Positions 9,907 through 22,194 of a stretch of 64,000 nucleotides of DNA are shown here, one piece after another. The stretch is from Erodium maritimum (taxonomy: Eukaryota; Streptophyta; Magnoliopsida; Geraniales; Geraniaceae). Both the position numbers and the translations under genes were made by a program. The notes below the pieces were generated by a model. That model was not told the origin of the DNA. It ran no database searches and worked only from the letters and a program-made list of their open reading frames with translations. Location of the stretch: NCBI GenBank assembly GCA_963921825.1, contig OY997594.1, forward strand, positions 40,418,557 to 40,482,556. Reading direction: 5' to 3'. Each line of letters begins with the position of its first letter. Position 1 is the stretch's first letter.

Positions 9907-11370
9907 GTGAACTCGAGCTTTATTGTTCTCATTCCGAAGGTCCCTTCTTCGAGGACCTTCTCGGAGTTTCGTCCTATTAGCCTTATGATTGCTACTTACA
10001 AGATCCTGGCAAAGATTTTGTCGAGACGGATGAGAAGGGTGATTGGAGATCTTATCAGCAACACTCAGTCCGTGTGTGTGCAGGGCAGGTAGTTATCGGA
10101 CAGTGTCCTAGTCGCTATGGAGGTGCTGGGACTTGTGCGTCGTTCCCGCTAACCAGCCGCTTTGGTGAAGTTGGATTTCGAGAAGGCGTTTGACAAGGTT
10201 GATTGGTCCTTTTTTTTCATGTTCTTCGGAGTATGGGTTTCGGTGGGAAGTGGATTATGTGGGTCTCCTCGTGTTTATGGGGGTTTTCATCTGTGTTGAT
10301 TAATGGGTTCCCATCTGAGCAGTTTAGGGTCTTACAGGGAGTCAGGCAGGGGTGTCCGATGTCGCCCTATCTTTTTTTGATTGCTTCTAAGGGCTTTCAC
10401 CAGATCTTTGAGCTCGGTATCAGGCAGGGGTTGTATGGTGGCATTAAGGTTGGCCCATTCATTCGGGTTTCTCACCTGCAGTTTGCGGATGACACTCTGT
10501 TGTTCCTTGAGGCAGGTGTGGATCAGTTTCGTGATGTTAGGTTGGTTCTCCACACTTTTGAGTTGGTGTCTGGTCTTCGGATCAACTTTACCAAATCATC
10601 TCTGGTTACTTTTGCTGTGGATGATTCGTTGAGTACGACTCTTGCGGAGGCCATGCAGTGTTCTTTGAGCACTCTCCCTTTCACTTACCTTGGGTTCCCT
10701 CTAGGAGGCAACCCTCGACTTGCTTCCTTTTGGGACCTAGTGGTGGATAGGTACAGAGAGAGGTTGGTGGTATGGCGGACCCGTTTTCTCTCATTGGGAG
10801 GTCGTCATACGCTCATCAGGGCGACCCTGGCAAGCTTGCATGTCTTTTTCATGTCTTTGTTCCGCGCCCCTAAAAAGGTGGTTCGTCTGCTAGAGAGACT
10901 TCAGAGGAGGTTCCTTTGGTGTTCAGGTCGTGAGAGGAGGTGTCTCTCTAAGGTTCCGTGGGAGGTGGTTTGCATGTCCAAGGACTCAGGTGGTCTTGGT
11001 GTTCGATCTCTTTCGGAGGTAAACACCAGTCTTCTCCTGAAATGGTGGTTGCGCTTTGCTACTAAGGGGCATGCCTTCTGGAGGCGTGTTATTTGTGCTT
11101 GTTATGGGTTGAGGGAGACTGAGTGGGACCTGGGTTCGCTCACAGTTACTCTGAGGGCTTCCTCCTTCTTCATCCGAAATGTGGTTCGATTGGATCGGGA
11201 CCCTGGGTTTGCGAGAGTGTTTGGTCCCGACACTTTGAGGTGGGTGGTCGGTTCTGGCACCACGATTCGTTTTTGGGAGGACCCGTGGCTTTTTGATACC
11301 GCTCTGGCGACTCGTTTCCCCCAGCTTTATAGGTTGGTGGAAGGCCATCATGAGTCAGTGGAAGAGTTTT
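9907..11370 (+). pseudogene. LINE reverse transcriptase, broken (LINE copy 1)
   Basis: Non-LTR reverse transcriptase that in a live LINE copies the element's RNA at the nicked target. Visible motifs in order: SSFIVLIPKV and FRPISL (9907-10000), KLDFEKAFDKVDW (about 10167-10206), VLQGVRQGCPMSPYLF (about 10330-10378), the catalytic QFADDTLLF (about 10480-10505) and the thumb region YLGFPLGGNPR (about 10688). The frame is broken by an in-frame TAG at about 10090 and a frameshift near 10205. From 10203 it is open for 390 residues until the CACTA element cuts it at 11370. Confidence 0.9.
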
Positions 11371-11399
11371 CACTACACCAGTTTTTCACTTCTGCCACG

Positions 11400-11795
11400 G
11401 GGGCCTTTGCATGGCGTTGCAGAAGTTAGATACTTCTAAGACGTCATTAGTTGGCGTCTTAGAGGTATTATCCTCTAAGACGGTAACCGATGGCGTTCCA
11501 GAAGTTAGCTACTTCTAAGACTTTGTACTATGCAGTCTCAGAAGTTGACAACTTCTGCAACTCCATCAGTTGACGTCTTAGAAGCAGAAATTCCTCTACA
11601 ACGTCATTCTATGTCGTCTTAGAAGTAGGATGGGTTCTACAACGTCATACTCTGGCGTCTTAGAAGTAGCAGTTCCTCTAAAACGTCATTCTATGGCGTC
11701 TTAGAGGATAATACCTCTAAGACGGAATAGTATGCCGTGTTAGACAAATTACTACTTCTAAGACGCCATTCTATGACGACTTAGAAGTTATATTG
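11400..11795. repeat. left subterminal repeats of the CACTA element
   Basis: At least eight inverted pairs built on ACTTCTAAGACG / CGTCTTAGAAG or CCTCTAAGACG / CGTCTTAGAGG with centres such as CCATTCTATGG. In En/Spm elements such motifs are the binding sites for TNPA. The units can each fold as a hairpin. Confidence 0.85.
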
Positions 11796-14217
11796 TCTTT
11801 AATAGCTCACCAACTAGTCATTACTCCCTACCAGACTCGTTCTTCTCTATCAAAACCTCCATCCCTCTCAAAATTCTGCAGAGTTTTTTTTCTTTCTCAC
11901 AAAACCTCCCAACACTTTTCCTACTATCAAATATTGCTTCCAAACAAATTAAAGCTAGGGACGTCAAGAAGAAAACTCGTTAATGGTATGTTTTATATAT
12001 ACGACTTTATTTTTAATGAATATATTTTAGTTTGTGGAATAAATTACTTTTGATTTACATTTGTGTTAATAATATTCGTTGGAATTTTTTTTATTAGGGA
12101 TATTTTATTATTATGTTAATAATATATTTACTATAAACTAAACATTTACTATAAATTAGAAACTAAAAACTAATATTGGTAAAGGGTAGATCACGAAACA
12201 AAAAAAAACTGTCTTCCCTCTCCACAAAATTACTAACTGCATATAACTGTTAGGGAAAATAACTGCCTCTTAATAATTCTAGTTCCATTGACTAGTAAGG
12301 ACCATATATTTCATATTATTATTTTTTGGAAATAAGTATTTTTAAATTCAAAACTTTAGTGTTGATGAATAATTATTGAATTAAATAAGTAATTAAAATT
12401 CAAAAGGTTTACAAACTTATGTTCTATAAATTTTTCTAGTATAGTTAGAACCTCAAAATCAGAAACTTTTTTTGTGTGCAGATTAGAATATTAAGCCAAA
12501 ACTAATAGAATATTAAAGGATAAACTTATTGTATATAAATATGGTCATTTTTGATAATATGATGTTGCAATAAATTTGTTATGCAATTGTTGTAGACTCA
12601 AATACAAGTGGATCTCAAATACAAGTGGTCACTACTCGACATATTATTAAAAAAAATGTGAATTAAACAGTTTCATTTCATTAACTCTCTCGTATTTTAC
12701 CTCCATATTCGTTGGATTTTTTTTGATTAATTAGGGATATTTGATTATTATGTTAATAATATATTAGGGATCGATATATATATTTGATTAGAGTTCATTG
12801 AATATTGTGTTAATAATATATACGCCATACTCGTTGGAATTTATTTTTTGTGTTTAATTAGGGATTCTTTGATTATTGTGTAATAATTAGATCGATTATA
12901 TATATATATATATTGAATTGTATAGATGGATAGAAGTTGGATGAGTTTGCCAAGAGATGATAAAAGGCATGTGAAAGGTATATTCGGGTTTCTCGAGCAT
13001 GTCGCAGTTAATGGTGCAAAATTCGGTGTGAATGATCTCTTCTGGTGTCCGTGTAAAAATTGTACGAACGACGCTTGGTGGGAATTTGACATATTGGAGG
13101 ATCATTTAACTAGTAAAGGGGTTGGTATTATGACAAATTACCAAATATGGGAGTATCACGGGGAAGCACACCTCATTCTTACTGAAGCGGAACAAAGATT
13201 GGAAAATATGCAGGAGATGGTTAGATATCGTTCGTCATCATCCGGTCATAATTATATGAATAATGAGGCGTCATCGTCCGTTGATAATTACAATGCAACA
13301 AGGGAGTATGTGGAAAATGCGTGTCCATATCGTGACACGGTTGAGCGTGATAATATGGTTGATGCTTTTGATGAGTACGATATTGATGAAGCGGTTGTAA
13401 GGGGAGATACAGACAAGTACAGAAGATTATTGAGTGTGTATCAAACACCGTTGTACAAGGGATGCCCTGGTTCTGATAGATTGACAACCATTATGGAGTT
13501 GATGTCCTATAAAGAAAAATACAAGGTGTCGAATAACGCGTTTGACGAAATGTGTACACTAAATAAGAAAAACTTTCCCGATCCGAACACTTATCCAAAA
13601 TCGTTTGCTGAGGCGCAGAAAGTGATCAAGGACGTTGGGTTGGGTTATGAAACATATGATGCTTGTGAATATTGTTGCTGTTTATACTACGCTGAAAATC
13701 TACATTTGAAAGAATGTCCTATTTGTGATGAACCTCGCTACGATGGGAGAGGGAAGGCGAAGAAAACCTTTAGGCACTTCTCCATCATAAAACAGTTGCA
13801 GATGTTGTACAGTTCACCTGACATTGCAAAGAAAATGCACTGGCACGCAGAAAGGGAAATTGATCCTGACAAGCTGAGGCATCCATCTGATGGCGAAGAC
13901 TGGATTGAGTTCGACAGGTTGCATCCTAGATTTCGTGATGAGAAACGCAACGTACGTCTTGCAGTAGCCACAGACGGGTTTTGTCCATTTGGTGCAAATG
14001 TCGTGCCTTATAGCATGTGGCCCGTTGTTGTGATTCCTTAAATTTTCCCCCGGACATGTGCATGCAGAAAGAATTTAACATCTTATCATTGTTGATATCA
14101 GGTCAGTGGTTGCATTAATTGTTTTCACATTTTATATAGAACCATGCATATTTCAGTGACATTTGATATAATTATTAGAATTTCAAAAGACTTATATTAT
14201 TATCATTGGTGATATAC

Positions 14218-14221
<4 letters not shown>

Positions 14222-14282
<61 letters not shown>
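14222..14282. repeat. (TA)n microsatellite abutting a splice acceptor
   Basis: About 29 TA units fill the 3' half of the first TNP2 intron up to the TCAG acceptor at 14281-14284. Confidence 0.95.
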
Positions 14283-14284
<2 letters not shown>

Positions 14285-15900
14285 GTCCGAAGTCGCCTGG
14301 AAAATGTTTGAATAACCTGATGGGACCACTGATTGATGAGCTCCGCATATTGTGGGATGATGGGGTTGTGACCCATGACATGTCCGCTGATGATTGCTTC
14401 AAGTTGCGAGCAGCAGTATTGTGCACCATTAGCGATTTCCCAGGGCTAGGGATGTTAGGTGGAATTCAGAATAAGGGTTACTTGGCATGCCCGATATGCT
14501 TGTATGACCTGGATTCTCGTCACAGCCACAACAGGACGTATTATTACGGGGCGCGCAAGGATTTACCACTCGATGATAAACGTCGCATGGACAAGAAAAT
14601 TTTTGATGGAAAGAGGGAGATGAATGTCAACAAGGCCGCACGTTCAGGTGAAGAAGTATACGAGGCCGTTATGAGTGAAACCTACCCCATACTGTCATTG
14701 CATCCAAAGTTTCAAAAGAACAAATCAGTAAGGTCATGTTGGACACATAGGTCGATTTTCTGGGATCTCCCATATTGGCGTACATTGGGGACAAGGCATG
14801 CATTGGACGTGATGCACATAGAGAAAAATGTGTGTGACAATATTCTTGGGACGCTGTTAAATTTGACCGGAAAGACCAAGGATGATTTGAAAGCCAGAGA
14901 ATCGTGGAAAAAGAACGGTGTACACAGGGATCTATGGCCTTCTGTGGTGCGCGGAAAGACTACCCTACCGTATGCAGGATACACAGTCAGGCCGGAGGCG
15001 CGTGAGGAAGTGTTGCAAGGGTTTGCATCAGTTCGTTTTCCATCGGGTTATGCAGGAGCCCTAAAAAATAAGATCAACATAAAGGACAAGAAGTTTTACG
15101 GACTGAAGACACACGACTGCCACGTTTTGCTGCAGTGTATACTTCCTATCATGATCCGTCCGTATGTTTCACCAAAAGTGGCTACCGTGATATGTGACCT
15201 TGCCGATTTTTTCAAAACCCTTTGTTCACGCGAGTTGTCAAAGAAACGTGTTATGCAGTTGAAGACAGAGATTGTTGACATAATGTGCAGGCTGGAGATG
15301 ATATTTCCTCCCCCGTTCCATACTATCATGCTGCATTTATGCAAACACCTCCCAGATCAAGTTCTTCATACGGGCCCTGTACATTACACTTGGATGTTTC
15401 CCATAGAAAGGTATGTACGTACCGGTATATGTATATATATAATTCTATATTAGACGTGTGTATTGATTGAATTCATATATAATATTTATAATATTGTGTT
15501 GTAGAGAACTTGGGTACTATAAATCTTGGGTACGCAACTTCCGTTACCCTGAGGGTTGCATCGCGGAAGCTTATATTCTTCATCAATGTTCGACGCATAT
15601 GAACTTGTATCTTGATAACAGAGTCTCGAGCACAAGCAATATCGTTGACCCCACGCCAGCCGGATCGAACGTTTCAGTTTGTAGTGAAACAGTGACGCCT
15701 TTACGAACTATATGGAAGACAGTTTTGAGCAATAGTGAAATTGCACTAGCACATTGGACGGTAATGACAAATTGTGATGAAGTTGACATACAGTACAAAT
15801 CTTTTACCACAATGTACAACAATACTTTTGGCGACAGAATGTCTTTACAACATCGAATGGACATATTCTACTTCAACTTTAAGATCACTGTAAGTTATTC

Positions 15901-15946
<46 letters not shown>
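15901..15946. repeat. (TA)n microsatellite in the last TNP2 intron
   Basis: About 22 TA units follow the GTAAGT donor at 15890. No AG acceptor is seen before the coding region resumes near 15957. Confidence 0.95.
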
Positions 15947-15952
<6 letters not shown>

Positions 15953-16324
15953 AATCTATGTTGACGATCCAAAATTGGGTGGACATTACAAGATCGTGAA
16001 CAAAGTAGCACCTCGGGGAAAATACAGTGATTTTTCTATAGGTATTGTTCCAAGGCCATCGTACCAGGTTACTCAACCTTATCAAGACCAGTGCCATCCA
16101 TTCAACCTGTAGCTGATGTGTTGTAATTAGAGGACGACGTCGACCACGTCGACGAGGACGAGGACGATCATGATGCCAATATGATGATTGATGACGACGA
16201 TGTCGTCCACGAAGAAGATTTTTTCTTGAATGACGAAGACGAGGAAGAGTGTGACATCTCTGATGAACAAGAGTTTAATGACGAGATATTGTCTGATGAT
16301 GAAGACAATGACTAAGGATTTTAA

Positions 16325-16741
16325 TTAGGTTTTTTTCCGACCGTACGTTTCGTCGTTTTGAACATCTGGATAACTACTAGTTTTATGTGAAAATTTACCA
16401 TAAATAATAGTTTTAGGCCAGTATCAATGTCCCGAGTATGAACGTTTGAATTATTTTAACCCCGTCCTCAAAATTTGATTTTATTTTTTAAAATAGATCT
16501 AAGACGTTAATATGGCGTTGCAGATGATTTTTCATGGCGTTGCAGAAGGAAACAGGACAATGAGGAATTTAGGTTTTTTTCCGACCGTATCGTTGTTTTG
16601 AACTTCTAGATAACTAGTTTTAGGTAAAAGTTGACCATAATTAATAGTTTTAGGCCAGTATCAATGTCCCGAGTATGAACGTTTGAATTATTTTAACCTC
16701 GTCCTTAAAATTTGATTTTATTTTTAAAATACATCTAAGAT
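16325..16741 (+). repeat. direct duplication in the CACTA intergenic region
   Basis: Roughly 16325-16504 and 16569-16741 are near copies (shared TTTAGGCCAGTATCAATG and GAACGTTTGAATTATTTTAA tracts), period about 244. It lies between TNP2 and TNPA and has no coding role that I can see. Confidence 0.85.
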
Positions 16742-16941
16742 GGTATGTGTATGACGTTTTAGAAGTTACAGAATAACGTGTGAAGTGAAACGACGTCGTT
16801 GTATAACCACTAAGACGGCTTATATATGGTGTGTTAGAAGTTAAGAGGCCTTTAGGTCATATTTTCATTTCCCCCCTCGTTTTCATTTTATTTTCCCCAA
16901 CTCTCGTCAAACCCTCTCTGCCGACCCTCTCTGCCACCAGC

Positions 16942-17042
16942 CACCACCATCCACGCCACCACCGTCCGCTCCACCACCGTCCGCGCCACCACCGTCCGCT
17001 CCACCACCGTCCGCGCCACCACCGTCCGCGCCACCACCGTTC
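16942..17042 (+). repeat. 15-bp minisatellite (CCACCACCGTCCGCK)
   Basis: Six to seven GC-rich 15-bp units just upstream of a T-rich stretch. The proline- and histidine-rich open frames over it (16831-17124 plus strand, 16857-17111 minus strand) are repeat artefacts. It could belong to the TNPA leader. Confidence 0.85.
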
Positions 17043-18305
17043 CTTTTCGCTCGCGCGCTCTATTTCTAGGGTTTTCTCTTCCTCTGTCCAATTCCACCGC
17101 TCATCGAACAAGCTCTCAAAGTAACTTCACCGCAACTTTGTATTGGATGGGTGAACTCTTTTGTTTGGTTACTGAGAAAATATCCCAAACGGATTGAACT
17201 GTGATGTTTCAATAGGGATTGAACTCTTTCTATTTCTAGGCTTTGTATTCCACCGCAGACAATCTCTATTTTTCTATCTGAGATGGAAGTTAAATTATAA
17301 AAAAACTTGATTGAACTGTGAATATGTAATGCTAATAGGGATTGGATTGAACTGTGATGTTTCAATATGGATTGGATTGGGGTAGAATTTGTTTGTGTTT
17401 GTGTTGGCAGATACTGTTAAAATACCAAATGAGCTCTAAACTAAGTTTGCTTCTTTGTTGTTGTTACTGCCTATTGGTTTCTTATGAACTAGTGTTGTTA
17501 CTGCCTATTTGCTTCTTTGTTGTTTTACTGATTAAAATCTAAACTAAGTTTAATGTCATTAAAAAAAATGAGTTTTAGGAGCAAATAAGGCCGATTGTAT
17601 GACTAGTTTTGATACTTATTGGGGTTTCTGAATTCATGACAAAATTGTGTTAATATGGGACGTGTTTTACTGATTAGGTTATTACAAAAAATGAGGTTTA
17701 AGGGCAAATAAGATGGTTTGTACAAGTAGATAATAATATTCAGTGCACTAGAAAAGCGTTTTAAAATTTACAATGTTGCAGCAACATGATAGCTTGCTCC
17801 TATTAGATCTCTAATTATTAGAGATTAAGAATTTAAGGATTGGATTGTCTGCTTGTTGGTTTTACATTACTAATTGTGTGTTGTCGTAATGCTTATTTAT
17901 CAACTTTTTTTTGTGCGAAGTATCTCTATAGATCTTCTTAGTTCGTCTTTGCCCTATTTTGCTTATGCATATATATGTTTTTTTTGCACTATAATGATAT
18001 GTAAAATTGGGAGGTATATATGTCTATGGTAATTATAACAGATGACTCTTTTTTGTGGTAGATGAAAGGTTATTTGGGAAAATGAAATTCGTTAACAGCT
18101 ACAAAGTAAGTAGTAACTAGTAAGTAGGATTTAAATATTTCTGGCAGATTGTTTTGGGATTCTAAATAACTCCAATTTATTTTTTGAAATTCGGGGCCTT
18201 AATCAGGATGGTGGCCTTATGTTTACTAAAATTTCGATTTTTATATGTTTGTTAATTTATGTGTGTTACTTTTTCGAAAGAATGTTTTTCGTTTTAGAAT
18301 GTAGG

Positions 18306-20360
18306 ATGCCGCCAAAGAAGAGAGTTCCAATGCCTGAGGATTGGGCCCCCGAAACTACGTCCACTGCTACCTTTGTCGCTGCCCCCGCCGCCCAGGCTGA
18401 GGGGACTGCAGATACTTCGCAACCCAGCTCCTCTCAAATACAATGCCCGACGATGCGTGCGTTGGTTATACCATCTACGGCTCCTACATTACAAGGGGGA
18501 CCTAGTCCGGGAATGGCGTCAAGCTCCACTGCTGCAAACGACGTTTGGTACGTCCGTAAGGCACTGAAAAAGAGGAAGCCTACCAAACGTGCTAAAACAG
18601 TGGACATAGACTTTGACGTGTCCGGCAGCGAGAACGAGTCCAACAGCATGTCCGACTTCGTGTCCGACGAAGACAGTGAGGGCGTTGACACCACTGTCGG
18701 GAGTGAGGCCGATGCTGCCATTCTTGAGAGTGAGGCCGATGCTGCCATTTCCGAGAGTGAGGCTGTTCCCGCCACTCTCGAGAGTGAGACCGCCTCTACT
18801 AAAAAGAAGATGGGTGGTAAACGGGGATTCGTGTCGACCTCCCGGACAGTTAAACTGGTGCATTTAAGGAAGGAAATGTTTCGGCTCGAATATGACCCCG
18901 AGAAGAAATGGGTTTTCTGCCCGGACGACTTAACAATCGACCACCAAAGAGTGGTCTGAGATATCGGGTCTCTCATCCGGTCACACTTGCCCATGTTGAA
19001 ACCCACGTGGGATAAAACTGAACAACGACATCGATTTGCTTTACAAAGGATGATTAAGGTAAGTATTTTTCCGTGTAAGTAGTGTTTATTTTGGTTTTCA
19101 AATCTTTTCTTAATTAATTTCCCATGGTTTTCTTTGTAGGAACTCTATCTCTATGGAGAGGACGAAGACAAGACTTGTAATTGGATCCAGAGTGAGTGTC
19201 GAGGTCGGTTCAAGGCGTGGAAATCTCAGATTAACCGGGCCCGCATCGCCAGAATGGAGGAAATGAAGACCCGGCATATCAACCCGCCGAATGAGTTCAT
19301 ATGTCGTTTGGAAGAGTGGGCGTGGCTTTGCGACCACTTCGATTCCAATGACTTCAAGGTAAATAATAATATTCATAAATATATTTTTAATTACATTATT
19401 CTAATTATTCAATTAATTTATATGTTTTTTTCTCAAATGGTAGGACAAGTCGAAGCAGGCATCAGCTGCCAAGCAAAATGTCACTACCGTGCACCGAGCT
19501 GGGTCCTGCCCGATCGCAACCCACGCCGAGAAGATCGCGAAGAGCGAACCCTCCAACCCGACGCCGCTCCTACAAGCCAGCCTGAAAGCCTTCCCTCTAA
19601 CTGACAGGAAGAAGGCCAACTGCATCAAAGCGGTTAGCGCATTTTATTCCAGTAACTCTAATATATATTTTGTGACGTTCCATCATTTTTTTTGTCTAAA
19701 TCCTGGTTTGTTTATGCTCAGAAAAAGATCATTGCTGCGATCCGGGAAGTCCGACGATCGGCGGACATCTCTGAAGTCCGACGATCGGCGGACATCTCTT
19801 CAACCGTCCCGACCCGTGTTGTCCCGACCCTGGTTCAGGCAGAGGCACTAGCTGCCAAGTTAGGCAAACCGAGGAAGGGCAGCATGCAGGTAGGATGTGG
19901 CAAACGAGTCGTCCTCTCGACGCCGAAGTTGATGGCGTGTTCCACCTCGACCGCCGCCGAAGAAAGAGTACAGGCGCGACTTGAGGAGAAAATGAAGGAG
20001 GAGATTGCAAACCTACTGAGGGAAGAGAAGGAACGGTTGGAGAACCAAATGAGGGAGCAATTGAGGGATGAGAGGGAACAACTAGTGAACCAAATGAGGG
20101 AGCAAATGAAGCAGGAGAAGGAACAGCTGGCGAATCAAATGAAGCTGGAGAACGAACAGACCACAGCGGCCTTGGAGAAACGGATGGCATTGAGGGAAGC
20201 GGATGTGGCCGAGTCACTCCAGAAGGTAAACGACATCGTAAGCAACTTACACGGATCTATCCCGGTATTGCAACAACGTATTATTAATCAAGAAGGGCAG
20301 ACAAAGGACATGACGGGTATGGACGGAAAGGGTAAGGACGGGTCGAAGTTTGTATTATGA
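18306..20360 (+). pseudogene. TNPA-like CACTA protein, one nonsense codon
   Basis: Exons 18306-19058, 19140-19358, 19444-19632 and 19722-20360; every intron has GT-AG ends and keeps frame. The start MPPKKR follows a less likely upstream ATG at 18219. The N-terminus is rich in serine, acidic residues and ESEA repeats. The middle (WDKTEQRHRFALQRM, GRFKAWKSQINRARI) matches the plant Transposase_24 / Ptta type. The C-terminus is a long coiled coil (19980-20220). A TGA at 18957 interrupts exon 1, and downstream codons remain open. A 27-bp in-frame duplication (19746-19772 and 19773-19799) adds nine residues. TNPA proteins bind subterminal repeats and help synapsis and excision. Confidence 0.85.
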
Positions 20361-20584
20361 CTGTTAGGATACTGTTGGAGATAACTTTTGGAGACTTTTG
20401 ATGCGGATAACTTTTGTACTACTGTGTGTGTATATGTATAACTATGTTTTATTTATGAATGTGACGGCTTGGATGCATGTTTATGCAGGTTTTGCACGTT
20501 CGGGTGCACGTTTTATGAATATATTTTTTTTTAATTTCTGCGTTTTTCTTCTGCAACGTCCATACATACTACTTCAACACATCT

Positions 20585-20970
20585 ATCCCGTTGGAGAAGT
20601 ATAGAGGTGATATTACCTCTAATACGTTATAGAAGGCGTCTCAGAGGTTTTATTACTTCTACAACGTCAATTAAAGCGTCTTAGAGGTTTTACAACTTCT
20701 ACCACATCAACAATGGTGTCTTAGAGGTTTTATTACCTCTGAGATGCCAAGTATGATGTTGCAGAAGCGTTAAAACCTCTAAGACGCCATTTTTGGCGTT
20801 GTAGAAGTGTTAAAACCTCTAAGACGTTATACTTGCCGTCTTAGAAGTTTATTTCAGGAAATTCACTAACACGCCCGCCAATGGCGTGTTAGAAGTTTTA
20901 GCGCTAACTTCTAAGACGCCATAACTAACCTTTAAGACGCCATTGGTTAGTCTTAGAAGTAACAATCCCT
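20585..20970. repeat. right subterminal repeats of the CACTA element
   Basis: Inverted motifs CTTCTAAGACG / CGTCTTAGAAG and ACCTCTAAGACG / CGTCTTAGAGG recur up to the terminal inverted repeat, mirroring 11400-11795. Confidence 0.85.
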
Positions 20971-20977
20971 TGTAGTG

Positions 20978-22194
20978 TTTATGCAGATGGGGAATGGGCT
21001 TTTTAGCTTGGTAGGGATCTTCGGGTCCGTGATGTTTAGGAGTTGGACGAGATAAGGGTCTGGTTGGTGTCGACTAGATCGCGAGCGCCCAGATTCGTTG
21101 GCCTGGTCTTGGGATCCGAGAGGGTTCTCTACAGCTAGAGCATTTCAGGTTATCGTTGGCTGGGTGGATTATGGGGTTGCACCTTGGGATCTGTGATCTG
21201 GTCTACCCTTGTTCCTCCGAAGATCCATTTATTTGCTTGGTTGTTTTCTCATGACGGGGTTCCCACTATTTCCTTCTTGGTGGATAGGGGCGTGTCGATT
21301 TCGTTAGCTCGATGGAGGTTTATGTTGTGTGGTACAGGTGGGGAGGACTCTACGCACTTGTTTGTCGCTTGCTCATGGACCTGGAGGGTCTGGTCTCTGG
21401 TCTTGGGATGGTGGGGAGTTGTAGGTGTTCTTGCGCTATCGCCAGCTCTTTTTCTTGAGTCTTGGACTTCTTTGGTGGGAATACATAGGCTGAGGTCTGA
21501 GTGGATTGGTATTGGGTTGTTGTGTCTTTGGCATATGTGGTTAGAGCGCAATCGCCGTGTCTTCTCCGGGTCTGCTGCTATTGAACCAAGCATTCTCCTA
21601 GCTAGAGTTCAGCAGAGTTCCTTTTCCAACTTGCGATCGGCTGGTCGTAATTTCAACTTCCTCGAGTGGATCGAGTCTCCGGCTACTGCGCTGACTAGGA
21701 GTGCTTAGTAATCTGACGATTGTTGTGTCATGTTTGAGGAGTTCAGCACCTTTTCCCCCGGTCCTCTTCGGTGGTTTCTCTTGCCAGGTCTAGTGAGTGC
21801 TCGTTCAGGAGTCGTTTTGGGATTGCTTTACCTTGGTGGGGTCCAGTGAGTACTTGTTCCGGTGTCGCATTGGGGCCGATCTGCCCTTTTTCGGGTGGAG
21901 GGGCATGGATTACTTAGCCTTCTTGAGGCCAGAGGATTCACCGGTGCGGTTTCCTGTGGTACTGTTCACTAGTACGATCAAGGTTGCCCGAGCGGTCCCC
22001 TGAGGCACTGTTCGCTAGTCTGGCATGTTTGTAGTTGTTGTGGTGGACCGGGGTGGTTGTTTTCTCTTGTATGTTTTGCTTTTTGTTGTTGTTGCCTTTT
22101 AGGCCAATTTGTTGGACTTTGTTTTGGTAGCTGTGGTTTCTATCCCAGGACCCACATTTCTTTTTGATGCATTTTTTTCTCTCGGATAAAAAAA
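20978..22194 (+). pseudogene. LINE copy 1 3' part: zf-RVT domain and 3' UTR
   Basis: Resumes the LINE frame after the CACTA element. The zf-RVT domain spans about 21184-21600 (PPKIHLFAWLF..., FMLCGTGGEDSTHLFVACSW with the C-x2-G...H-x3-C type pattern). It is followed by about 480 bases of T-rich 3' UTR ending GGATAAAAAAA. The zf-RVT region is near the C-terminus of many plant LINE ORF2 proteins. Confidence 0.85.

Larger units (their letters stand above)
12926..16315 (+). pseudogene. TNP2-like CACTA transposase, lightly damaged
   Basis: Exons run 12926-14101, 14285-15410, 15505-15889 and from about 15957 to 16315. Domains: a transposase-associated domain (MDRSWMSLPRDD... with C-x-C-x2-C, residues 1-80), the Transposase_21 core (catalytic-type aspartates in ATDGFCPFG near 13969 and LDVMHIEKN near 14805), a DUF4218-like region (about 15220-15600) and a very acidic C-terminus (16132-16312). 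Lesions: a one-base deletion near 14038 that creates an early stop, an in-frame TAA near 16120 before the acidic tail, and no clear splice acceptor for the last intron. Introns 14102-14284 and 15890-15956 contain long (TA)n runs. In live elements this protein performs the cutting and joining. Confidence 0.9.
11371..20977 (+). mobile_element. CACTA (En/Spm) transposon, 9,607 bp
   Basis: Begins CACTACACCAG and ends CTTGTAGTG, with a 3-bp duplication TTT (11368-11370 and 20978-20980). It lies inside LINE copy 1. Both ends carry arrays of subterminal repeats. It contains a TNP2-like transposase gene (12926-16315) and a TNPA-like gene (18306-20360), both in plus orientation, the usual autonomous gene order. 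Each gene has only a few disabling lesions, so the insertion is moderately recent. Confidence 0.95.
9875..22194 (+). mobile_element. LINE copy 1, 5'-truncated, interrupted by CACTA
   Basis: Flanked by a 12-bp duplication ATGGARGAGAAC (9863-9874 and 22195-22206, one mismatch) with an A-run at the 3' end. The LINE parts are 9875-11370 (reverse transcriptase) and 20978-22194 (zf-RVT domain and 3' UTR). The 5' part with endonuclease is missing by truncation; the homologous copy at 28515-31945 shows what is lost. Strong similarity to that copy runs across the CACTA breakpoint, which confirms the two halves were contiguous. Confidence 0.9.

Noticed and set aside
16831-17124. Histidine- and proline-rich frame
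   Set aside because: Produced by the 15-bp minisatellite at 16942-17042.
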